Shown in pieces: positions 8,253 to 17,051 of a stretch of DNA of 64,000 bases. Position numbers and translations under genes: made by a program. The stretch comes from Pseudomonadota bacterium (GTDB lineage: Bacteria; Desulfobacterota; Desulfobacteria; Desulfobacterales; JAHIVH01): contig JAHIVH010000123.1 of NCBI GenBank assembly GCA_018816735.1, positions 1 through 64,000 on the forward strand. Reading direction: 5' to 3'. How positions within the stretch are numbered: the stretch's first letter is position 1; each line of letters begins with the position of its first letter. Below the pieces are notes generated by a model. It made no database searches and had not been told where the DNA came from. It saw only the letters and a program-made list of their open reading frames with translations.

Positions 8253-8924
8253 GTGAGATTAATATTTCTTGTGAGTATGTGTTTATCAACGGTGTTATCT
8301 GTTTTTTCAAGTGAGGCCTATGCCGAACGGCAAGCCGTGATCTTTATTGAGTGTGAACATGAAGATTTGGCTGATGCGTCGATTTTCGAGCTGGTAACGG
8401 TTTGGGTGACAAATGCCAATCTTGGCGCTTCGTATGACACATTGCACTGGTTGGTAAATAAGGATGCGACCCGGGATAACTTTATGGCATCGATGATCAC
8501 AGCGGTTAATGAGTCTCCATCGGTTGATCTGTATCTGATTGCTCATGGCGGAACGGAATACGTGTGGGGACATAATGACACAAGGATCACATCAGATGAT
8601 ATTCTGGCACTTGGCACATTTGAAAATATGGACCACCTTCGGTTTGTATATAACGGAAGCTGCTATGGGTATGATCAAACCGATGAATACAGAACGATCG
8701 GTGCGATGAGTACGATCGGAAACATTGAATTGAGCACCAACGAAGTATTCTATCCGGCATTTACCAATCATTTCAGAAAAAGAACAGGTCATGGCGGCGA
8801 GGACATCAGCAAACCGCTTTATGAAGCTGTCAGAATCGCAAAAGAAGCCACGATTGCCGTAAACGTTCCGATGAATTTTGAAATCAATGGCGATAAAGAA
8901 GTCAAAATGACCACACCCCGATAA
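8253..8924 (+). CDS. Secreted caspase-fold-like (clan CD) putative cysteine peptidase
   Basis: A 223-aa exported protein starting at a GTG with GGAGAG 6 bp upstream. A signal peptide is clear (LIFLVSMCLSTVLSVFSSEAYA, cleavage near residue 24). The mature part alternates hydrophobic strands and helices. It carries two motifs spaced as in clan CD peptidases: DLYLIAHGG with His98-Gly99 at the end of a strand, and LRFVYNGSCYG with Cys137 at the end of the next strand. Together they would form the His/Cys dyad. No known family is recognised and the protein is shorter than most secreted clan CD enzymes. It heads an operon with 2-bp gaps to the next two genes. It could be an inactive relative, and activity is inferred only from the motifs. 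Confidence 0.6.
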   Translation: MRLIFLVSMCLSTVLSVFSSEAYAERQAVIFIECEHEDLADASIFELVTVWVTNANLGASYDTLHWLVNKDATRDNFMASMITAVNESPSVDLYLIAHGGTEYVWGHNDTRITSDDILALGTFENMDHLRFVYNGSCYGYDQTDEYRTIGAMSTIGNIELSTNEVFYPAFTNHFRKRTGHGGEDISKPLYEAVRIAKEATIAVNVPMNFEINGDKEVKMTTPR

Positions 8925-8947
8925 TCATGAGACAACAGGGCTTCTAT

Positions 8948-9475
8948 ATGAAAAAATCAGTCGTTGGCATTTGTTTTCTTTTAATTTTTGTTATTATTTT
9001 TTTTATTGCAGGGGATCATTTCTTTTTTAAACGGGAATACCTGAAGCCGGTGAATGCTTATTCTGATACATCTTCAACAGATAAGGCGTCACCAACGAAT
9101 AAAGATGGCACCCAATCGCATCGTCCAGATCGTATTATCGGGAAATCAGATAATCGCAATCACAGGCCTGATAAGGATAATCTTCAAATCAATCCTATAG
9201 ACAGGGAAGCGATGGTCTCGACATATCGGGAAAAACTTTCCAAGATAAAAAATAATTTAAAAGAACAGGGGTTTGACTTTGCAGCCATGTCAGAAGAACT
9301 TCGACTAAGACTCAAAAAATCTGAAAATGGCCGTTTGTTACCGGAAGATCTGTTGGTTTTGCTGCCCAGAGAAGTAGAAAATGATTTCAGGGAAATGATG
9401 AATCTCATTATGCAGCTGGGTGAAATAGACAATATTCCTAAAACAACTGGGGAACCGGGAGAAGAGGAGATATAA
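8948..9475 (+). CDS. Membrane-anchored helical protein of unknown function
   Basis: A product of 175 aa from the MKKSVVG start (182 aa from an upstream ATG at 8927). One N-terminal transmembrane segment or uncleaved signal (VVGICFLLIFVIIFFIAG) is followed by a low-complexity Ser/Thr/Asn/His linker. A charged helical region with coiled-coil character (about 90-170) follows, including REKLSKIKNNLKEQGFD. No family is recognised. It lies between the putative secreted peptidase and the propeller gene with almost no spacing, so the three are probably translated from one mRNA. The topology suggests a periplasmic helical domain tethered to the inner membrane. Start choice is uncertain because both ATGs have weak ribosome sites. 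Confidence 0.6.
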   Translation: MKKSVVGICFLLIFVIIFFIAGDHFFFKREYLKPVNAYSDTSSTDKASPTNKDGTQSHRPDRIIGKSDNRNHRPDKDNLQINPIDREAMVSTYREKLSKIKNNLKEQGFDFAAMSEELRLRLKKSENGRLLPEDLLVLLPREVENDFREMMNLIMQLGEIDNIPKTTGEPGEEEI

Positions 9476-9477
9476 AG

Positions 9478-10773
9478 ATGAGAAATGGATGGTTCTGTCT
9501 GATGATGGCGTGGGCATTAAGCCTGCTGGTCGGTTTTGGGGTATCCTGTGATTTCCTGGAGGAACGGGACGCCAGTTACAGTGTCACCCAATTTAATGCC
9601 AAAAAGGGAGCGGCCGGAACATATGGCAGCAGTTATTCAGATGTGGCCACGTCAATTTTTCAAACCTCAGATGGGGGGTATATGGTCGGCGGATACACAT
9701 GGGCGTTTATTAGCCTGACCAGCGAACCCACCGATTACTGGATTATGAAGCTTGATACAGACCAGGAGATTATCTGGTCAAAAATTTATGGGAGTACCGG
9801 CAGGGAATATGCCTATTCAGTAAAGGAAACATCCGATGACGGGTATATTGTGGCGGGTCATAGTCGGAAGAAACTGTACGGTGACCTTGACTATGGCGGG
9901 AACTATTGGGATTTCTGGATTTTGAAGCTGGATCAGGGTGGCAATATTTTGTGGAACAAGACGTTTGGCGGCCCAGGATATGAGAAGGCAAATGCCATTC
10001 TGGAAACAATTGACGGCGGATATCTTGTTGCCGGTTTTGCAACATCATACGGACCGGGTGGAATGGATTCCGGCGTTATTTTCAGGGAGTCGAAAAAAAA
10101 TGTATGGGTGCTGAAGTTGGATTCGGAGGGAAATCAGGTTTGGGAATATCTGGCAGGTGGCATGGGTGAGGATGGGGCATTGGCAGCCTGTGAAACACCA
10201 GACGGTAAATATATGATCTCAGGTTTTGATTCCTCGGTTGACAAGGGAAATTATGATTTTCTTGTCTTAAGGCTTGATGCGTCCGGGAATGAAGAATGGT
10301 ATAAAACTTACGGTGGTGTCCATGCTGAAAACGCTTATGCCATCAAGGAGGCGCCTGATCACGGATATATTGTTGTTGGCGACACCTGGTCATATGGCAA
10401 TGGCAATACGGATATATGGGCCTTAAAGCTTGATGTTTCAGGGAATCAGGTCTGGCAGGCAACCTTTGGCGGTGAAAAATTTGAGCGTGCCTATGCAGTT
10501 GATACCACTACCGGAGACAGTGCCTATATCATCGCAGGATATACCAGTTCTTTTGGGGCCGGGGATAATGATGGCCTTATTTTAAAACTGGATTCAGACG
10601 GAAACAAACTCTTTCATCAAACTGTTGGTGGTGAGGGTACTGATTTTTTATTTTCAGTGGATGAAACAGATACGGGTGATATTATTGCTGCCGGTACGAC
10701 AAATTCATATGGTGCGGGACAACTTGATTTGTGGATTGTCAAATTGTCAGGTCAGGGTGATATCCTTCCCTGA
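9478..10773 (+). CDS. Secreted seven-bladed beta-propeller protein
   Basis: A 431-aa exported protein. The N-terminus is a signal peptide (MMAWALSLLVGFGVSC). Cys24 could be a lipidation site, though GVSC is a poor lipobox. The rest consists of seven repeats of about 50-60 residues built on a WxLKLDxxGNxxWxKTFGG core and an ETxDGGYIVAG core, as expected for a seven-bladed propeller of the kind common on Desulfobacterota surfaces. No catalytic motif is visible; binding or scaffolding is the usual role. GGAG 9 bp upstream supports the ATG. It ends the three-gene operon and converges on the ClC gene with a single base between the stops. Confidence 0.75.
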   Translation: MRNGWFCLMMAWALSLLVGFGVSCDFLEERDASYSVTQFNAKKGAAGTYGSSYSDVATSIFQTSDGGYMVGGYTWAFISLTSEPTDYWIMKLDTDQEIIWSKIYGSTGREYAYSVKETSDDGYIVAGHSRKKLYGDLDYGGNYWDFWILKLDQGGNILWNKTFGGPGYEKANAILETIDGGYLVAGFATSYGPGGMDSGVIFRESKKNVWVLKLDSEGNQVWEYLAGGMGEDGALAACETPDGKYMISGFDSSVDKGNYDFLVLRLDASGNEEWYKTYGGVHAENAYAIKEAPDHGYIVVGDTWSYGNGNTDIWALKLDVSGNQVWQATFGGEKFERAYAVDTTTGDSAYIIAGYTSSFGAGDNDGLILKLDSDGNKLFHQTVGGEGTDFLFSVDETDTGDIIAAGTTNSYGAGQLDLWIVKLSGQGDILP

Positions 10774-10774
10774 T

Positions 10775-12598
10775 TTATTCTTGAGATTTGCTTTTCAAAT
10801 GCTGTATCTGGCGATTATACATGGCAATAACCGATCTCCTGTCCAGCATGCCGACGAGGATTCCGTGATCTTCTTCTTCAACTACCGGCAGGCTGTCGAT
10901 ATTTTTCGTTGTCAGTTTTTGGAGCACGGTGTTCAAATCTTCATTTTTCGTCGTAACAATCATATCTGTTGTAGCCAGATCCTTCATCACCACAAGATGT
11001 TCGATATGCTGGGAAAAGAGCACACCCCGGATATCGGTGCTTGAAAAAATGCCCACGAACCGGTCTTCATTGTTCATCACCGGGAAGTAATGCTGTTTGG
11101 TTTCCGAAAAGAATTTTTTAAAATCAACAAACGGCATTTCCTGATGCACATGGGGTACTTTTTTTATCAGATGTTTCAAGTCATTTACTTTGATGGACTG
11201 AAGGATGTCTACCATAAATTCACCGGCATGAGCGGGTGAGTCCACCTTGTTGTTTACCTGTTTTTCGTAAATGCTCCATTTTCTGCACAATAGATAACAC
11301 ACCGAGCAGACCAGAAGACTGGGCAGAAGCAGGTGATAGGAATTCGTCATTTCGCTCACGAAAATGATGGTTGATATAGGGGTGTTTGAAACTGCTGCAA
11401 AAAAACCGGCCATCCCCACAACAACAAATGCGCCTGGAGACGTGACGATTTCCGGCATGAAGAGGTGAAATATCTGGCCAATAACACCGCCCATGGCACC
11501 GCCAATCACTATCGAAGGTCCGAAAACCCCACCACTCCCACCAGAACCTATTGTAAAGGATGTTGTGAGAATCTTGCCAAAGGCAAGAAGTAGCAGGACG
11601 CTTATGGTCAACTCGTTGTTCAGGGCTTTCTGTGCTGAGCCATATCCAAATGCAAGAGTGTAGGGGAGAAAAAAACCAACGCCACCTGTTAAAAGCCCTC
11701 CTATAGCAGGCTTAAAATGATTGGGAATGCGGAGAGATTTGAAAAAACCGGTGACACCGTAAAAAAATTTAATATAAATAATACCGGTGATGACAAGGAC
11801 AACGGCGAGCGCCAGGTAAGGGCCTAATTCGAGTGGATTCTGAAAATTAAAATAGGGCGCTTCAAAAAGTGCACCCCATCCAAACTCCAGGCAGAACACA
11901 CAATAGGCCACAACAGAAGAAATACCTGCAGGAATGATAACTTCGGATTCAAATTCCGGGTCCCTGTATAACACTTCCGAAGCAAATAGCGCACCTGCCA
12001 GGGGTGCCCTGAAAATGCTCCCGACACCGGCCCCTATGCCGGCGGCCATCATGATTCTTCTGCTTCTGTCAGATAATTTTAAACGGGTCGCCAGAAAGGA
12101 TCCAAATCCTGCCCCGATCTGGGCAATCGGGCCCTCTCTTCCGCCTGATCCTCCTGTTGTAAGGGTAATGGACGAAGCGATTGTTTTGATGATAGGCACA
12201 ATCCCCCTGATATACCCTCCTTTTCTATGATAAGCATCAATGGCTGCATCTGTGCCATGTCCTTCGGCTTCCGGGGCAAACGTATAAACAAACCAGCCGC
12301 TAACCAGGCCGCCAACGGCCGGAAGGAATAAAAGTATCCATTTATTAAATGGTGTATTGGTCGGGGGAATAATACGATGCTCTCCGGCAGGTGAATCCGG
12401 ACGGTACCCGGCAAGAAAATCCAGAAAATAATGCATGCCGTATTCGCAGAGATAATGAAAAATAATCGATCCAACACCTGCGATGATGCCAATCAGGACA
12501 AAATATAAGGACCATTTTCCCGCCCGCGCGAGATTCACAGAACCTTTTTTGCTGGTGAGGCCGATCAGTCTGTTTTGCAGGCGGTTTAAAATTGTCAT
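10775..12598 (-). CDS. ClC-family chloride channel/transporter with CBS pair
   Basis: A 607-aa inner-membrane ClC protein. Landmarks are the AEGHGTDAAIDAYH segment, the GSGGREGPIAQIGAG motif with the gating Glu in GREGP, and the GGSGGVFGPS motif contributing to the anion site. After about 440 residues of membrane domain come two CBS motifs (about 465-595), which in other ClC proteins bind adenine nucleotides and tune activity. Whether it is a channel or a Cl/H exchanger cannot be told from these motifs alone. It lies 53 bp behind the aminotransferase on the same strand and may be read through from it. Confidence 0.9.
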   Translation of the reverse strand: MTILNRLQNRLIGLTSKKGSVNLARAGKWSLYFVLIGIIAGVGSIIFHYLCEYGMHYFLDFLAGYRPDSPAGEHRIIPPTNTPFNKWILLFLPAVGGLVSGWFVYTFAPEAEGHGTDAAIDAYHRKGGYIRGIVPIIKTIASSITLTTGGSGGREGPIAQIGAGFGSFLATRLKLSDRSRRIMMAAGIGAGVGSIFRAPLAGALFASEVLYRDPEFESEVIIPAGISSVVAYCVFCLEFGWGALFEAPYFNFQNPLELGPYLALAVVLVITGIIYIKFFYGVTGFFKSLRIPNHFKPAIGGLLTGGVGFFLPYTLAFGYGSAQKALNNELTISVLLLLAFGKILTTSFTIGSGGSGGVFGPSIVIGGAMGGVIGQIFHLFMPEIVTSPGAFVVVGMAGFFAAVSNTPISTIIFVSEMTNSYHLLLPSLLVCSVCYLLCRKWSIYEKQVNNKVDSPAHAGEFMVDILQSIKVNDLKHLIKKVPHVHQEMPFVDFKKFFSETKQHYFPVMNNEDRFVGIFSSTDIRGVLFSQHIEHLVVMKDLATTDMIVTTKNEDLNTVLQKLTTKNIDSLPVVEEEDHGILVGMLDRRSVIAMYNRQIQHLKSKSQE

Positions 12599-12651
12599 GA
12601 CCTTTTATCGATCAGTTTACCATGTGTCAGAGGGTCTTAAATTTTACAAGA

Positions 12652-13965
12652 TCAGGCGCTCCTCAAATCATCAATTCCTTTGCGGATGATATCAAAGAGC
12701 TCGGTGACATCACTTTCCTCAATGCAGGAAAAGGCGACACGAAGATCCTTCTCACCCAGTGCGATCAGTCCCACGCCATAGTTGTCGAGAAGGTGAAGCC
12801 TCACTTTCTCTGCATCCAGATCTTTCAGTCTGATGCACATGAAATAGCCTGAGTTAAATGGGTACACATCCCAGTAGTCTTGATATTTTGAATCATAGAC
12901 AACTTCTTTAACACGGTTGGCGCGTTTTTTTAATATGGAAAATTTTGCTTTTTTTTCTTCCAGATAATGATGATCATTCATGGATTTTAAGACAATCGAC
13001 TGGCTTAAATGCGATGCATTTGAAATATTCCCCCGTATGGCACCGGCTGTTTTTTTCTCAAGCGCCTCATATAAAGGTTTTGAATCCCCTTTGATTTTTG
13101 TGCTATAGGTGATAAACCCGACTCTTAAGCCCCATACATAATTTTCCTTTGTTGCGCCATCCAGCTTTACAGCAAGAATTCTTTCATGGGCATCTGCAAG
13201 TTTGGCAAAGATCGATTCTTTCATAGTGTCTTCTTCATAAAACAGGCCAAAATATGCATCATCGGCAATCACGATGAGATGGGTACCGTTTATCGCTATA
13301 TTTGTCAGGACATCTGTTATCCTTTTCCCCTCTGCTTCCGTGACCGTGTATCCGGTGGGATTCTGTGGAAAATTTAACAACACGACAAGTTTGCTGTTTT
13401 TTGCTGCTTCTTCCTTCAGCTTGTTTTCAAACGCGTTAAGATTGAACCCGCCTGATTCGGTGAACAAGGTGAAGTTTTTGATCACCGCGCCTTTTCGCAC
13501 ACCCATGATCATGTTGTAATTGCCCCACATTTTGTCGGGAAGAATGACCACATCACCCGGATTGATCCACATATCCGCAGCAATGCTTACCGCATGGGTA
13601 ATCCCGCAGGTCACCACCGGAAGACTGATGGTTTTGCCTGAAAGAGAAGCGTTTTTTTCACGTTGTTCATCCTGCCATTTTTTTCTCAACTCCGGAATGC
13701 CAAATGACGGGGCATACGTCAGCGAATTGGCAAGTGAAATATCTTTTATGGCTGAGGAAACAGAAGGCATGGCCATGATATCGCCACCCTCTTTGGCTAT
13801 ACCTATGGTTGCGTTGATTTTGTGCGCTTTTTGTTTGGCTTCCGCACTTTGGCTTAATATGCCTTTTGGAAAGAAAACATTTTTTCCGATATCAGAGAGC
13901 ATGTCAAGAATATGGGGATTCCCCTGCTCAATAATTTCGTTCAATTGCTTGGCTAAAGCATTCAT
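12652..13965 (-). CDS. PLP-dependent class I/II aminotransferase
   Basis: A fold-type I PLP enzyme of 437 aa, cytoplasmic. Recognisable elements are the TYAPSFGIPELRKKW motif, LLNFPQNPTGYTVTEAE (the NPTG motif), VIADDAYFGLF with the pyridine-contacting Asp, and the Schiff-base lysine in GATKENYVWGLRVGF. A C-terminal RVAFSCIEE segment corresponds to the carboxylate-binding region, with the Arg at the expected place. The substrate cannot be read from the sequence; aspartate, alanine or branched-chain substrates are all possible. It sits in a minus-strand run, 75 bp behind the PxxKW gene and ahead of the ClC gene. AGGGA lies about 10 bp before the ATG. Confidence 0.88.
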   Translation of the reverse strand: MNALAKQLNEIIEQGNPHILDMLSDIGKNVFFPKGILSQSAEAKQKAHKINATIGIAKEGGDIMAMPSVSSAIKDISLANSLTYAPSFGIPELRKKWQDEQREKNASLSGKTISLPVVTCGITHAVSIAADMWINPGDVVILPDKMWGNYNMIMGVRKGAVIKNFTLFTESGGFNLNAFENKLKEEAAKNSKLVVLLNFPQNPTGYTVTEAEGKRITDVLTNIAINGTHLIVIADDAYFGLFYEEDTMKESIFAKLADAHERILAVKLDGATKENYVWGLRVGFITYSTKIKGDSKPLYEALEKKTAGAIRGNISNASHLSQSIVLKSMNDHHYLEEKKAKFSILKKRANRVKEVVYDSKYQDYWDVYPFNSGYFMCIRLKDLDAEKVRLHLLDNYGVGLIALGEKDLRVAFSCIEESDVTELFDIIRKGIDDLRSA

Positions 13966-14039
13966 TTTAAAATATTCCCTAAAATGGTTGTCAATAGAAC
14001 TGAACGCAAAAAAAACATATATTTCAAATTAATCGTAAC

Positions 14040-14324
14040 CTATTTTTTACGAGCACCGCGTTTTGAAGCTTTCAACGGATTGACTTTCTGTTTGGCTTCA
14101 GCAATTTCCATGGAAATATGTGTCGCAAGGTTACAATTTCCCAAAAGCCATTTGGCTGAAGGATCCGGAGCGGACCCACAATATTTGCCTGTGGGAAAAT
14201 CACCGACGCGGCTGCATCCTTCACATTTTTCATCGATCGGTTTACAGGCGCCACCCGCATAGGAACACCCGGCTTTTTTCATAAATACACATTCATTATC
14301 TTTTCTGACAGTTGTGCAAATCAT
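14040..14324 (-). CDS. PxxKW-family cysteine-rich protein
   Basis: A small 94-aa cytoplasmic protein with ten cysteines arranged CTTVRKDNEC, AGCSYAGGAC, KCEGC, KYCG and NC, followed by the PSAKW signature that names the PxxKW family of Desulfobacterota and relatives. The function of the family is not established; the cysteines suggest metal or Fe-S binding. The Lys/Arg-rich tail (KASKRGARKK) is a further feature. It is the first gene of the minus-strand run toward the aminotransferase. Confidence 0.82.
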   Translation of the reverse strand: MICTTVRKDNECVFMKKAGCSYAGGACKPIDEKCEGCSRVGDFPTGKYCGSAPDPSAKWLLGNCNLATHISMEIAEAKQKVNPLKASKRGARKK

Positions 14325-14628
14325 TTTTTCTACTCCCTGAATTGATGATCTTTAAAGTAAAATTATAAAATTTCAATGAGTTATATAGCTAATTCGCTCA
14401 GAGTCTATAATTTTAATCAAACCCAAAATATATAAATGGTGAAACGGCCAATGTCAATCTGATTCTTGCTTTTTTGTAAATGGGGGGCTATGATCAACGC
14501 CGGGAAAAAGAGAATGGCCAAAGCCAGGCCTATGAAATAAGGTGTTTTTTTTTATGATCATGATATAGTTGACACCTTGATGATGTTTATAAATCATATG
14601 AAAAAAATAGATCAGGACCGGAAACAGG
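14325..14628. other. AT-rich divergent intergenic region with putative kdsD promoter
   Basis: About 300 bp between the divergent PxxKW gene and kdsD. TTGACA at 14569-14574 followed after 17 bp by AATCAT (14592-14597) is a plausible promoter 25 bp ahead of the kdsD start. ATTATA at 14364-14369 could be a -10 for the PxxKW gene, but its -35 is unclear. I see no gene, RNA or repeat in the rest. Confidence 0.4.
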
Positions 14629-15603
14629 ATGAGTATTGAACAGGCCATTGAGGTACTGAAAATAGAAGCTGAAGGGATACTGCGGCTTGCAGACCGCATT
14701 GATGATAATTTTACCAGAATGGTTGATATTATTTATCAGTCCAAAGGTTGCGTGATTATCAGCGGCATTGGAAAATCCGGTATCGTGGGCCGGAAGATTG
14801 TCGCCACGTTGAACAGCACAGGCACGAATTCCATTTTTTTGCATCCTGTGGAAGCCATGCATGGCGATTTGGGAATTGTAAGAAAAGACGATGTGTTTCT
14901 CGCGCTGTCAAACAGCGGTGAAACAGAGGAATTGAATATCCTTTTGTCAAGCATTCGAAAAAAAGGCTGCCCGGTTATTGCGCTCACAGGCAAGAAAGAT
15001 TCGACCCTTGCCCGGCTGAGCGATGTGGTGATCGATGTGGGCGTGGATAAAGAAGCCTGCCCTCTGGGACTGGCACCCACATCCAGCACAACAGCGCTTT
15101 TGGCCATGGGAGATGCTTTGGCTGTTGTGTTGATCAAGAAAAAGGATTTTAAGTCAAAAGATTTCAGGAAAAATCATCCTGGCGGAAATCTTGGGCAACG
15201 ACTTGCCGGCAAAGTGTCTCATATTATGCTCACCGGAGACATTGTCCCTTCCATTATTGAAGGCGCATCTCTCACGGATACGATAAAAGTGGTGGACCGC
15301 TATAAACTGGGGGTTGCACTTATCATCAAACCAGATCAGACATTGACCGGAATTATTACAGATGGTGATATCAGGCATTTCATTGCTGAAGGGAAATCAA
15401 TTGATACATGTCAAAATATGGATGTCATGACGAAAAATCCCCGAACGATAAAAAGTGACAGCCCGGTATATGATGCATTGAACCTGATGGAAAAGCACCA
15501 GATAACCGTCCTGCCAGTTGTGGACCCGCATGGTAGGATTCTGGGCGTCCTGCACCTTCATGATATTCTGGGTAAGGGGACATTAAAATTTAATGGTTCC
15601 TGA
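14629..15603 (+). CDS. kdsD: Arabinose-5-phosphate isomerase (KdsD/KpsF)
   Basis: The enzyme interconverts ribulose 5-phosphate and arabinose 5-phosphate, the first step toward KDO for lipopolysaccharide. The 324-aa protein has the usual layout: a SIS domain (about 30-175) with GIGKSGIVGRK and ALSNSGETEE, then two CBS motifs (about 205-320). The HPGGNLGQRL motif joins the halves, as in KpsF/GutQ/KdsD proteins. The length is normal. The ATG is preceded by GGAAACAGG. It implies a KDO-containing outer membrane, consistent with the outer-membrane proteins elsewhere in the window. Confidence 0.94.
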   Translation: MSIEQAIEVLKIEAEGILRLADRIDDNFTRMVDIIYQSKGCVIISGIGKSGIVGRKIVATLNSTGTNSIFLHPVEAMHGDLGIVRKDDVFLALSNSGETEELNILLSSIRKKGCPVIALTGKKDSTLARLSDVVIDVGVDKEACPLGLAPTSSTTALLAMGDALAVVLIKKKDFKSKDFRKNHPGGNLGQRLAGKVSHIMLTGDIVPSIIEGASLTDTIKVVDRYKLGVALIIKPDQTLTGIITDGDIRHFIAEGKSIDTCQNMDVMTKNPRTIKSDSPVYDALNLMEKHQITVLPVVDPHGRILGVLHLHDILGKGTLKFNGS

Positions 15604-15620
15604 AAGACGTCCCCTTTTTT
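15575..15620 (+). terminator. Possible intrinsic terminator of kdsD
   Basis: AGGGGAC (15575-15581, inside the last codons) pairs with GTCCCCT (15609-15615), followed by a run of six T. The loop is about 27 nt and contains an ATTAAAATTTAAT palindrome that may extend the fold. Confidence 0.4.
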
Positions 15621-15689
15621 ATTAAATCACAAATATGTTTGTATTCCTGAACCATTTGACCGATTGCATCCATAAATAGAGAGGTTCTC

Positions 15690-17033
15690 ATGAATTATGA
15701 TGTTTTGGATACGGAAATTCTTTCGCTTGGCAAAGCAAAGATTGATTCCCCAATGGCAAAGATGGAAGGCGACTGTATCAGCAAGTCTTTCATTCCGGAT
15801 AACGAACGTGTGCTGTTAAGCGTCAATCCCGATGATATTAAAGACAGAATTAAAAAGGGAAAGGAACTGGTTTCATTTGAACTGGCCGGTCCCAGGAAAA
15901 AGATTTATTTTGATCCCAGCAAGCTCAGGTGTGCGCTGGTAACATGTGGGGGGCTCTGTCCCGGCCTCAATGATATCATCCGGTCTATTGTTCTGGAGCT
16001 TTATTATCGGTATGGTGTCAGAAATATTTATGGTATTCAGTATGGGCTTCAAGGGTTTATTCCGGAATATGGCCACGATGTGGTTGAAATGACACCCGCC
16101 ACAGTCGGAAGCATTCATGAACGCGGCGGAACGATTCTGGGGTCGTCAAGAGGCCCTCAGGATATTGACAAGGTTGTAGACTGCCTTGAGCGGATGAATA
16201 TCGGCATTCTTTTTATGGTTGGGGGGGATGGGACCCAGATGGCCGCTTCCAAAATTGCAGATACCGTTATAGAGCGAAGCCTTAAGATTTCCGTGGTAGG
16301 TGTTCCCAAAACCATTGATAACGATATTTTTCTTGTGGCCAAATCATTTGGTTTTGACACAGCTGTGGATGTGGCCACAGGGGCTATTGAAGGCGCCCAT
16401 AATGAGGCGGAAGGATATCATAACGGGATCGGACTCATCAAATTGATGGGCAGGCATTCAGGATTCCTTGCAGCAACAGCTGTGCTGGCCAAGCAGGATG
16501 TGAATTTTGTCCTGATTCCGGAAGTTGATTTCGATCTTGACGGGCCGGACGGATTCCTATCTTCTCTTGAAAAGCGCCTCCTGAGCCGTCGGCATGCTGT
16601 TATTGTCGTTGCGGAAGGGGCCGGGCAGAATCTCTTCAAAGGCAAAAAAAAAGAACATGATGCGTCCGGAAATATTAAATTGAACGATATCGGTGTATTT
16701 TTAAAAGATAAAATCACCGAACATTTTAAATCCAGAAATATCGAAATTGCCCTTAAATACATCGATCCCAGTTACATGATTCGGAGTCTTCCTGCGAATG
16801 CAAACGATCATGTCTTCTGCAGTTTTCTGGGAAGAGACGCGGTTCATGCCGGTATCGCCGGTAAAACAAAACTGCTTATCGGGCACTGGAACAATCACTA
16901 TGTCCATATTCCCATGGCGTTATCGATAGGGAAGCGAAAGCAGGTGTCGCCCCATGGAAAGCTCTGGTTGACTGTTCTTGAAGCCACAGGGCAAGGGCCA
17001 TTGAAAAATAATATAGGCAAATCTGAAAAGTAA
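15690..17033 (+). CDS. ATP-type 6-phosphofructokinase (group II/X, PfkA family)
   Basis: A 447-aa glycolytic kinase of the long PFK branch also found in plants and spirochaetes. It has a roughly 80-residue N-terminal extension, GGLCPGLND (substrate/nucleotide loop), GGDGT, PKTIDNDIF with the catalytic Asp, the MGRHSGF motif, and VVAEGAG. The Gly in GGDGT is the usual mark of ATP use (PPi enzymes have GGDD). The Lys in PKTIDND is otherwise typical of PPi enzymes; this mixture is known in the X group, so ATP is favoured. GAGAGG stands just before the ATG. It converges on the LpoA-like gene with an 18-bp gap. Confidence 0.85.
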   Translation: MNYDVLDTEILSLGKAKIDSPMAKMEGDCISKSFIPDNERVLLSVNPDDIKDRIKKGKELVSFELAGPRKKIYFDPSKLRCALVTCGGLCPGLNDIIRSIVLELYYRYGVRNIYGIQYGLQGFIPEYGHDVVEMTPATVGSIHERGGTILGSSRGPQDIDKVVDCLERMNIGILFMVGGDGTQMAASKIADTVIERSLKISVVGVPKTIDNDIFLVAKSFGFDTAVDVATGAIEGAHNEAEGYHNGIGLIKLMGRHSGFLAATAVLAKQDVNFVLIPEVDFDLDGPDGFLSSLEKRLLSRRHAVIVVAEGAGQNLFKGKKKEHDASGNIKLNDIGVFLKDKITEHFKSRNIEIALKYIDPSYMIRSLPANANDHVFCSFLGRDAVHAGIAGKTKLLIGHWNNHYVHIPMALSIGKRKQVSPHGKLWLTVLEATGQGPLKNNIGKSEK

Positions 17034-17051
17034 ACCCTGGTAGAGATGGGG

